64,000 nucleotides of DNA, from NCBI GenBank assembly GCA_044228285.1, contig JBGAVD010000004.1:1-64000 (forward strand), in the 5' to 3' direction. Origin of the DNA: JBBATK01 sp044228285. GTDB lineage: Bacteria; Bacteroidota; Ignavibacteria; Kapaibacteriales; NICIL-2. A program made the position numbers and the translations under genes. The notes under the pieces are model-generated. The model did no database searches, was not told where the DNA came from, and worked only from the letters and a program-made list of their open reading frames with translations. Below are positions 57,030-64,000 of the stretch, in pieces (the stretch's first letter is position 1; each line of letters opens with the position of its first letter).

Positions 57030-59416
57030 GTTTGTCAGTTGATATCAAACAACAAGAAGAGCGCAACGCAGCTGAGTATCAGGAGCTATTGAAAGTCTCG
57101 CTCGAGGAGATAGAGTTTTCGCGCGTCTTGGAGATAATTGCTGCAAGGGCAATGAGCGCCCGTGGACATGATCGTGTGCTGGCTTCGCTACCAAACATGA
57201 ATATCGACGAACTTCAGCGAGAGCATGCCTGTGTTGATGAAATGCTACGCTTGTTGCAACATGTTGACGATGTGCCACTCGAGCATGTAGAAGACATCAG
57301 TGGACTCCTCCAGAAGTCTATGGTATCTGGGGCATATCTTCTTGCTCCACAAATGTTAGAGGTATGCGATGTGCTTCACAGTGCCAGGCGCATTCGCGCC
57401 TTCTTGCACGCTCGTGCGCAAGATGTGCCAGCACTAGATGAGTTGTGCGCAGGAGTTCAAGAGCATCGACTTTTAGAAAAACACATCAACGAAGCAATCG
57501 ATCGAAGTGGTGTAGTGCGTGATAATGCAACTCGAGAGCTGCAATCGATCAGACATGAGATCTTTCAAACGAGCGCGCGTCTTCGGAGTCGACTGAATAA
57601 GATACTCTCGAAGCTGAGCGACGATGAGTTGCTCCAGGATGAGTATCTAACGCAACGTGATGGACGTTTTGTTATTCCGTTGAAAACTTCAAACAAACGT
57701 GCAATACCAGGTATCATACACGGTGTTTCTGCAACGGGGTCGACAGTATTCATGGAGCCGGCTGAAGTATTCGAAATGAATAATGAACTGTCGCTACTGT
57801 TCAACGCAGAGCAACGAGAAGTGGTGCGGATCCTAACGACGCTCACTGCGGAAATCGGAGCGATAGCACCAGACCTGATACACATGGTTGAGGTATTAGA
57901 GCACCTCGATGCAATCCATGCGAAGGCGGCGTATGCTAATGATAATGGTGGGATTCGTCCACGAATTGTGGAAGAGCATGAGTGCGAACTTCACAGCGTA
58001 TATCATCCGATCTTAGTACATACGACTGGTCGCAAACACGTTATACCTCTCAGTATTCGCTTTGACGAAAGACAGAGAGGCCACTTGATTAGCGGACCAA
58101 ATGCCGGTGGAAAGTCGGTTGCCTTGAAAAGTATCGGGCTCAACATTGCCATGGCTCTGTCAGGTATCTTTCCTTTGGGAGAGTGTTTGACGAGCCCACG
58201 ACAGATTCTTGTTGCAATCGGAGATCACCAGAGTATTGAGTCAAATCTCTCTACTTTTTCTTCTCAGATCTTGAGACTGCGCCAGATTCTTTCCCACAGC
58301 GCGCACGATTCTCTTATCCTCGTTGACGAAATCTGTTCTGGCACAGATCCCACAGAGGGAAGTGCATTGGCAGCGGGCATTCTCGACTCTTTCATTGAAC
58401 AACGAGCGTTCTTTGTTGTGACAACTCACCAATCTTCCTTGAAGAGTTATGCCTTAAGTCACGAACACATTGCGAACGCCTCGCTTGAATTCGATATGGA
58501 TCGTCTGGTCCCAACATACCGTTTCCTTGCAGGCGTGCCAGGGAACTCCTATGCCTTTGAACTTGCTCATTCGGTCAATCTCCCGCAAACTGTTTTAGAT
58601 CGAGCACGCGCCTATCTTGGAGATAGGCATGGCGAACTCGAGCAGAGTATTGTTGCTCTACAACGCTTCAAGCAGGAGGCAGAGCAATTTCATACGCAAG
58701 CAAGAGTTGCGTTACACGATGCAGAGAAGACGAAACAGGACTATGAACGACGCTTCACAGAATTCAAAGCAAAGTACCAGAAGTTGATGGCTGCCGCTAA
58801 TAATGAGGCTGCGGACTTGGTGAAGAATGCTAAGGCTTCCATCGAGAAAGCAGTCCGCGATGCTCGAGAACAAAGTAGACCTACAAAGGAGATTCACGCT
58901 GATATAGAGAAACTCAGAGGTGAGATCGCTCAGAACATTGAGCATTTGATTCCCAAAGATCGCGACGCACACGGACAAAAATTCTCTGTTGGAGATAGTG
59001 TCTCGATGAAGAATTCTGAGCAACAAGGGGTCATTCAGAGTATTGAAGACCATAAAGCTCTCGTCGAGTTTAATGGCATCCATTTTAGAGTGGATTTGAA
59101 TGAACTCAGACGAGTTAAAGTACAGAAGCCAGCAACAACTCGTACGTCAGGAACAAGCATCCTTAAATTAGACGCTTCATCGACCGTTGACGTGCGTGGA
59201 ATGCGTGCCGGTGAAGCAATGATGAATGTGGACACTGCGTTGAACAATGCAGTATTGTCGAACCTACCATACCTTAACATCATCCACGGCAAAGGCACCG
59301 GCGCTCTTCGTCAAGCCGTTCATGAATTTTTACGTGAACAGCATACTGTAAAGAGCTTTCGCTTAGGAGAGCTGGGCGAAGGGGATAGCGGAGTGACTAT
59401 TGTTGAGCTCTCCTGA
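57026..59416 (+). CDS. mutS2: MutS2 family ATPase/Smr endonuclease
   Basis: The 796-residue protein has a clamp/lever N-terminal region, an ABC-type ATPase with Walker A SGPNAGGKS (356-364) and LVDEICSGTDPTEGSALAAG, a long coiled connector (about 520-640) and a C-terminal Smr domain (from Asp722 in DVRGMRAGEAM, with IIHGKGTGALR). MutS2 is known to suppress homologous recombination and, in some bacteria, to rescue collided ribosomes. It shows no truncation. It overlaps the DUF1361 gene. Confidence 0.95.
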   Translation: MSLSVDIKQQEERNAAEYQELLKVSLEEIEFSRVLEIIAARAMSARGHDRVLASLPNMNIDELQREHACVDEMLRLLQHVDDVPLEHVEDISGLLQKSMVSGAYLLAPQMLEVCDVLHSARRIRAFLHARAQDVPALDELCAGVQEHRLLEKHINEAIDRSGVVRDNATRELQSIRHEIFQTSARLRSRLNKILSKLSDDELLQDEYLTQRDGRFVIPLKTSNKRAIPGIIHGVSATGSTVFMEPAEVFEMNNELSLLFNAEQREVVRILTTLTAEIGAIAPDLIHMVEVLEHLDAIHAKAAYANDNGGIRPRIVEEHECELHSVYHPILVHTTGRKHVIPLSIRFDERQRGHLISGPNAGGKSVALKSIGLNIAMALSGIFPLGECLTSPRQILVAIGDHQSIESNLSTFSSQILRLRQILSHSAHDSLILVDEICSGTDPTEGSALAAGILDSFIEQRAFFVVTTHQSSLKSYALSHEHIANASLEFDMDRLVPTYRFLAGVPGNSYAFELAHSVNLPQTVLDRARAYLGDRHGELEQSIVALQRFKQEAEQFHTQARVALHDAEKTKQDYERRFTEFKAKYQKLMAAANNEAADLVKNAKASIEKAVRDAREQSRPTKEIHADIEKLRGEIAQNIEHLIPKDRDAHGQKFSVGDSVSMKNSEQQGVIQSIEDHKALVEFNGIHFRVDLNELRRVKVQKPATTRTSGTSILKLDASSTVDVRGMRAGEAMMNVDTALNNAVLSNLPYLNIIHGKGTGALRQAVHEFLREQHTVKSFRLGELGEGDSGVTIVELS

Positions 59417-59683
59417 CAAATAGTCTCGTTTTCATTCTACTTTCTTCAGCAGAAGCGTAGCTCAGTCTGGATGCTAAGCTATTGAAGTATAGGCTGTTAC
59501 GATTGTGGAACTTTTTGAAAGTGACCAAGTATAAACGATATCGCGGCTAAAAAACTTGAAAGGCCTTCTCGGTTTCCATGTTATTTTTGCCTTTCTGATC
59601 CAAATAGATCAAACTCCAAAATTGATTTTGGCTGGTTCGTTAGACTCGATCATTCATACTTTATTCACTTTCAATCTTACAAT

Positions 59684-61330
59684 ATGAAGAGTAGTATTCT
59701 CACGTTAATGTTCTGCATTCTGAGTGCGACTGTTGTTGCGCAGAACGTTGGATCTATTGGTATTGGCGCTGGAGTCGGAGCATCGTATACTGTCAGCGAG
59801 ACTCGCAACCGTGCGGTTTCACCGGGATTCGGGGCGATGCTTTGGTATGGTATGAGTTCAAACATGGGTCTTGAGTTGAACTTCGAAAACGGAACTTCAA
59901 AAAGTACTGATGATAAGTCGGTTAGTGGACGTTCAAACTATGATGATAGCTACGACTTTTACTCAACTGGTTTCAATTCAGTAAGTGCTCGCTTGCGTTA
60001 CTTCTTTATGGAGAACAAAGGGAACTTTCGTCCTTACGGTTTCGCTGGCTTGGGTATGGTTATGTACAAGAACAACTATTTCGATTCAACGAGTATTGTT
60101 CCAAATGATCCTAACGGCACACAGAGCTACTCAGGCGCAGATTTTTATATTCCTCTTGGTCTCGGTGCTTACGCACCGTTGACACCACAGCTTGGATTGG
60201 ACGTTAATCTAGGTTTCAATGCCACCTTCGGCGACAATCTCAATCCAGCTCTCGATGGTAAGAAGGATGTCTATTGGAATGGCCGTGTTAGCCTTGTATA
60301 CAACTTCAAGGATGAGAATCCAGACAGTGACCTTGATGGTTTGACTGACGCTGAAGAAGTAACACTTGGCACTGATCCAAACAATCCTGATACCGATGGA
60401 GACGGACTGAAAGATGGCGCTGAAATCAACAAGTACAACACCAATCCTAAGAACCCAGACACCGATGGTGATGGCTTGAAGGACGGGGAAGAAGTAGATT
60501 CCTATAAGACCGATCCTTCGAAGAAGGACACCGATGGCGATAGTTTGAATGATGGTGACGAAGTGAGCAAGCACAAGACGGATCCAAACAAGATTGACAC
60601 CGATGGCGACGGCTTGAATGACGGCGATGAAGTGAATAAGTACTCAACAAATCCATTGAAAATGGATACAGACGGTGAAGGTTTGAACGACGGTGAAGAA
60701 GTAAATCGTTACAAGACTAACCCAACCAAGGTTGATAGCGATGGTGATCGTTTGAATGATGCAGATGAAGTCAACAAGCACAAGACAAATCCTAACGCCG
60801 TTGATTCTGACAACGACCGTCTGAACGATGGTGATGAAGTGCTCACGCACAAGAGCAATCCGCTTGAGCCAGATACCGACAAGGGTGGTATTCAAGATGG
60901 TGTTGAAGTTAACGATGCACACACGAATCCACTTGATGCTAAAGACGACGTAAAGAAGGAATCACCAAAGCTGAATAATCTTGATCTGGGTAAAACTCTC
61001 AGCTTACAAGGTGTTCAATTCGAAGTGAACAAGTCGGTTATCAAGCCAGAATCTGAGACCATTCTTAACGAAGCACTCGAATACCTTCGTACATACTCAA
61101 CACAGAGTGTTGAAATCGGTGGTCACACAGATAGTGATGGACGTCATGATAGAAATATGAAGCTATCACAAGATCGCGCTGACGCCGTGAAAGCTTGGCT
61201 TGTAGCTCATGGTATTGACGCAGGTCGCATGACAACGAAGGGATATGGTCCTGACGTTCCTGTTGCGCCAAACGATAACGCTGAAAACAAGTCGAAAAAC
61301 CGTCGCATTGAGTTCAAGCGAACCAAGTAA
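59684..61330 (+). CDS. Outer-membrane OmpA-family protein with TSP type 3 repeats
   Basis: The 548-residue protein has a signal peptide (MKSSILTLMFCILSATVVAQ), a beta-barrel-like N-terminal domain (about 22-210), nine tandem thrombospondin type 3-like repeats (214-420) and a C-terminal OmpA peptidoglycan-binding domain (VEIGGHTDSDGRHDRNMKLSQDRADAVKAWLVAHGID). It probably links the outer membrane to the peptidoglycan; the repeats bind calcium in related proteins. It stands alone, with a terminator downstream and a 267-bp upstream region that should hold its promoter. Confidence 0.93.
   Translation: MKSSILTLMFCILSATVVAQNVGSIGIGAGVGASYTVSETRNRAVSPGFGAMLWYGMSSNMGLELNFENGTSKSTDDKSVSGRSNYDDSYDFYSTGFNSVSARLRYFFMENKGNFRPYGFAGLGMVMYKNNYFDSTSIVPNDPNGTQSYSGADFYIPLGLGAYAPLTPQLGLDVNLGFNATFGDNLNPALDGKKDVYWNGRVSLVYNFKDENPDSDLDGLTDAEEVTLGTDPNNPDTDGDGLKDGAEINKYNTNPKNPDTDGDGLKDGEEVDSYKTDPSKKDTDGDSLNDGDEVSKHKTDPNKIDTDGDGLNDGDEVNKYSTNPLKMDTDGEGLNDGEEVNRYKTNPTKVDSDGDRLNDADEVNKHKTNPNAVDSDNDRLNDGDEVLTHKSNPLEPDTDKGGIQDGVEVNDAHTNPLDAKDDVKKESPKLNNLDLGKTLSLQGVQFEVNKSVIKPESETILNEALEYLRTYSTQSVEIGGHTDSDGRHDRNMKLSQDRADAVKAWLVAHGIDAGRMTTKGYGPDVPVAPNDNAENKSKNRRIEFKRTK
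60323..60943 (+). repeat. Nine 23-residue TSP3 repeats in the OmpA-family gene
   Basis: Nine copies of a 69-nt unit encode DTDGDGLNDGDEVxxxxTNPxxx-type repeats. The Asp/Gly-rich part matches calcium loops. Middle copies are more alike at the DNA level than the first and last, which suggests that copy number may change by slippage or recombination. Confidence 0.9.
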
Positions 61331-61375
61331 GTGATTGAGTATTTAGCTTGCTTCTAAAGCAAAGAACACAACGTT

Positions 61376-61415
61376 AAAACCGGCTATCTCTGCATAGCCG
61401 GTTTTTTTTTGAGCA
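61376..61415 (+). terminator. Terminator after the OmpA-family gene
   Basis: A 12-bp perfect stem (61376-61387 with 61394-61405) around a 6-nt loop is followed by a T run. It lies 45 bp after the stop and may also serve dprA from the other side. Confidence 0.92.
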
Positions 61416-61660
61416 AACCTTCCAATGGGTAGTCTAAGATTTCATGATATGGCATAACCGTCGAGAGTTGGTTACATGCGATAGAGAGCTACAATGCTTA
61501 CACTCCCTTCGTATTCACTCATCAAGGCTAAAACGCCTGAGAGAGTCAGGACTCAAGACAGGACTGATACAAAAAGGAATTGAATAAGACACACTCATGT
61601 CTTCGTTGCTGGTTGGTACACCAGACTTGTGTGCTACCTTTGGTATCAAACACGAATTCG

Positions 61661-62764
61661 CTAGAGTACGCTCCGCTGAAAGAGCTTGCCAGCACTTTGC
61701 TTTACAAGTCCTTTGAACTCAAGGTTGAGAAGAGCTACCAATAGCTCATTTGCACTCGCTCCAAGTTCGTCAGCGAGGACATCTGCATGCTTTGTGTCTG
61801 TGCTCAACGCTGTATAGATCTTCTCTTCAAGTTCTGAGCTAAAGTCTATTGCTGGTTCTGTTGCTTGGGGCGCTTTGCCATAGCCGAGCTCCTGTAACAA
61901 CTGGTCTGCTGAAAGGATGGGGCGAGCGAGCCTCCGAAGTAGTAGGTGATTGCAGCCAGCACTTTGTTCGCTAGTGATCGGTCCGGGTACTGCGAATAGA
62001 TCTCGGCCTTGGTCAACGGCAAATTCTGCAGTTATCAGTGAACCGCCCCGCAAGCCACTCTCAATGACCAGCACCGCTCGAGATATACCACTTATGATAC
62101 GATCGCGCTGCGGAAAGTATGGTGGAATAGCTCGAGTGCCACAACGGTACTCTGAAATGAGTGCACCACCAGCGTTAAGAATTTCGTGAGCAAGCTGCCG
62201 TGTCTGCTGCGGACCCGTACAGTCGGTCCCACAAGCAATGACCGCTGTTGTACCACCGATTCCTTTCAAGGCAGCTGCGTGAGCGGAAGAATCGATACCC
62301 AATGCAAGGCCACTATTCACGCGTATGCCGGCGTCTGAACAAACTCTAGCGAAACTCTCGGCAACACTTCTGCCATAGCTCGTACAATTCCTGGTGCCTA
62401 CAATGGCAAGTCCCTTCTCGTTGTCGTTTGGGAGGTTGCCTCGCACGAACAACAGAACCGGCGGATAGGCTATCGTCTTCAGAATGCTCGGATACTCAAC
62501 ACTATAAATACTTAGGACGCGAGTCTGATGTCGCTCGCATCGCTGCAATTGTCGATCTGCTTGGTCACGCAGCGTTTGAACGCTTTGCTCGGCGAACAGA
62601 CTCTGTTGTGCAATGCGTCGAAAGCTCGCGGTGGGAGGCGAATCCAGACACTCCTCTAAGCTTGGTGAAGCATGAACAACTTGGCGGATCATACTCCCAT
62701 GTATGCCACGTATATAACTCAACGCAAGAATGTCTCTCAACGACCACAGTTCTGGTGTGTACAT
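61661..62764 (-). CDS. dprA: DNA processing protein DprA
   Basis: The 367-residue protein has the DprA Rossmann-like core: IVGTRNCTSYG (121-131), SGLALGIDSSAH (151-162), FPQRDRIISGIS (217-228) and GSLITAEFAVDQGRDLFAVPG (241-261). The C-terminal part is winged-helix-like. DprA binds incoming single-stranded DNA and loads RecA during transformation. It is complete and starts at the ATG of 62764. Confidence 0.95.
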   Translation of the reverse strand: MYTPELWSLRDILALSYIRGIHGSMIRQVVHASPSLEECLDSPPTASFRRIAQQSLFAEQSVQTLRDQADRQLQRCERHQTRVLSIYSVEYPSILKTIAYPPVLLFVRGNLPNDNEKGLAIVGTRNCTSYGRSVAESFARVCSDAGIRVNSGLALGIDSSAHAAALKGIGGTTAVIACGTDCTGPQQTRQLAHEILNAGGALISEYRCGTRAIPPYFPQRDRIISGISRAVLVIESGLRGGSLITAEFAVDQGRDLFAVPGPITSEQSAGCNHLLLRRLARPILSADQLLQELGYGKAPQATEPAIDFSSELEEKIYTALSTDTKHADVLADELGASANELLVALLNLEFKGLVKQSAGKLFQRSVL

Positions 62765-63221
62765 CTACAACTCTTTTTCGTGAACGATTCTATCTACATT
62801 CCCATCGTGGGAACGTTGTATTGAGCGGTTGACGAGCAGAGCAACAGTGATTCTGTATACAAGAAAGAAGTGCTGTCTCAGGGACAAGTGCAACTCTGTA
62901 TCGGAGGAAACAGAGGCTGACATACCAAGCGAACTCTCTAAGCACCTTGAGCAATGGTGTTATCACTAGATCAAGAGACCGAGTCGATGTATGAGCACGG
63001 AGCAAACAACAGATGCGATGATCTCTTAGATCTTCGATCTTGTTGTTGAGCGGAGAGTAATGAGTACGGTCCTTGTCGGGACAAGTGATGAGCGGCTCTT
63101 TGGTTATTGTACTCGATGAGATATTTCTATAAAAGTCTCAAGTCCTGAGAGCGCAGAGCGACTAGCTGTCATTGACTAAGTGCAATATTGCATGACGGGG
63201 ATCATTGCTCAAACTGAACTT
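62765..63221. other. Intergenic stretch between dprA and aminotransferase
   Basis: About 450 bp with no supported gene; a 71-codon minus-strand frame (62790-63005) has no recognisable features. I see no clear terminator for the aminotransferase. Confidence 0.5.
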
Positions 63222-64000
63222 TTACACACGTAATTTTCGTAGTCTTCGAGCAGCTTCAAGCAATGTCTCGTCCTTTTTACAAAAGGTGAGGCGAACAAAA
63301 TTCTTTCCACGTTCTTCGTGAACATAGAACTTCTGCGAAGGGATAACGGCTACACCAATCTCCTTAATCCAGTTTTTTGCGACTGCTATTCCATCACCAG
63401 CATTGAGCGACGAAATGTCGGCCGTGATGAAATACGAACCCTCGGGAATTTGAAAGCTGAGAGGAGTTTCTCGAAGCGCTTCAATCAACAACGTACGACG
63501 ATGATGATAGGCTTCATGAAGCTGCTCGTAGTAGCTGAGCGGAGAATCTAATGCCTCAGCGATTGCGTGTTGAAGTGGAGTAGCTCCGGCAAACACAGTG
63601 AACTGATGGACTCTTCGCACGGCATTTACGAGATGTTCCGGACCTATTGCCCATCCGCATTTCCAACCGGTAGAAGAGAAGGTCTTCCCGCCACTTGATA
63701 TTGTCAAACAGCGAGTCGCCATTCCATCCATGCACGCGAGTCGTTGGTGACGGTGGCCGTCAAAGACAATGTGCTCATACACTTCATCGCTGATGGCGAG
63801 AACATTAAACGCACAGCACAAATCTCGAATGAGCTGCAGTTCTTCGGTATTAAAGACTGTTCCACAAGGGTTATGCGGGCTATTGATAAAAATTACCTTC
63901 GTTTTTGAAGTGAAGGCTGCACGTAGCTCTTCTGGGTCGAAACGGAAAGTGGGCGCGTGCAATGTAACCGCACGAATGATCCCTCCGGCCATGTGGATGT
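63222..64000 (-). CDS. PLP-dependent aminotransferase, class I/II (N-terminal part outside window)
   Basis: The frame continues through the right edge, so the start lies outside. The visible part has NSPHNPCGTV, the ISDEVYEH segment and the PLP lysine in ISSGGKTFSSTGWKCGW, then the C-terminal small domain (FVRLTFCKKDETLLEAARRL). The sequence resembles kynurenine/methionine-type aminotransferases (YbdL/KAT-like), which transaminate amino acids to their keto acids. Substrate is not certain. Confidence 0.9.
   Translation of the reverse strand, partial: IHMAGGIIRAVTLHAPTFRFDPEELRAAFTSKTKVIFINSPHNPCGTVFNTEELQLIRDLCCAFNVLAISDEVYEHIVFDGHRHQRLACMDGMATRCLTISSGGKTFSSTGWKCGWAIGPEHLVNAVRRVHQFTVFAGATPLQHAIAEALDSPLSYYEQLHEAYHHRRTLLIEALRETPLSFQIPEGSYFITADISSLNAGDGIAVAKNWIKEIGVAVIPSQKFYVHEERGKNFVRLTFCKKDETLLEAARRLRKLRV

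Overview
The window reads as a bacterial chromosome of the Bacteroidota/Chlorobiota (FCB) superphylum. The first gene ends in a type IX secretion (T9SS) sorting domain, there is an OmpA-family protein with calcium-binding thrombospondin type 3 repeats, the tyrosine integrase looks like those of Bacteroidota mobile elements, and YbeY carries an Asp-ended metal motif. No rRNA or species marker is present. A Kapabacteria/Ignavibacteria-like lineage fits the mix of T9SS and two-component genes, but that is inference.

Layout. (1) 1-16752: the 3' part of one giant secreted protein, more than 5583 residues, built from Cys-rich HYR-like repeats with a T9SS tail. (2) 16753-17868: about 1.1 kb with no supported gene. 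(3) 17869-25242: a signalling cluster with a membrane PAS histidine kinase, a single-domain response regulator, a receiver-PAS-kinase hybrid, and a two-receiver regulator. The regulator's reading continues in another frame across a run of ten A. (4) 25592-50307: an integrated mobile element of about 24.7 kb inserted in the 3' end of a tRNA-Arg(CCU) gene. A 17-bp direct repeat marks both ends, and a 25-bp double-site repeat lies just inside each end. The element has a left module (integrase, HTH/excisionase-like protein, TOPRIM primase, RepA-like helicase) and a cargo dominated by anti-phage functions. The cargo includes a type I restriction-modification operon interrupted by a SIR2-like gene and two DUF262 (GmrSD-like) genes and ending in a YgjP-like metalloprotease, then a putative AbiC-type protein, a DUF2971 protein, RadC, and an XRE regulator. 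(5) 50294-64000: ordinary chromosome with tRNA-Arg, smg, ybeY, topA, a Fur-family regulator, yqeY, a DUF1361 membrane protein, mutS2, an OmpA/TSP3 protein, dprA, and a partial aminotransferase.

How the parts work together. The kinases and receivers of region 3 probably form one phosphorelay. In region 4 the left module moves and perhaps replicates the element, while the cargo protects the host: methylase and specificity subunit mark self DNA, HsdR cuts foreign DNA, and the SIR2, DUF262 and AbiC-like genes may act as additional layers. No capsid, portal, relaxase or conjugation gene was seen, so the element looks satellite-like or mobilised by others. Region 5 is housekeeping: tRNA decoding, rRNA maturation, DNA topology, metal or peroxide regulation, DNA uptake/recombination and the cell envelope.

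The points most worth a second look are the nested defence operon, the matched repeats at the two ends of the element, the A10 frameshift joining a receiver protein to an unrecognised C-terminal half, and the hierarchical repeats of the giant surface protein.
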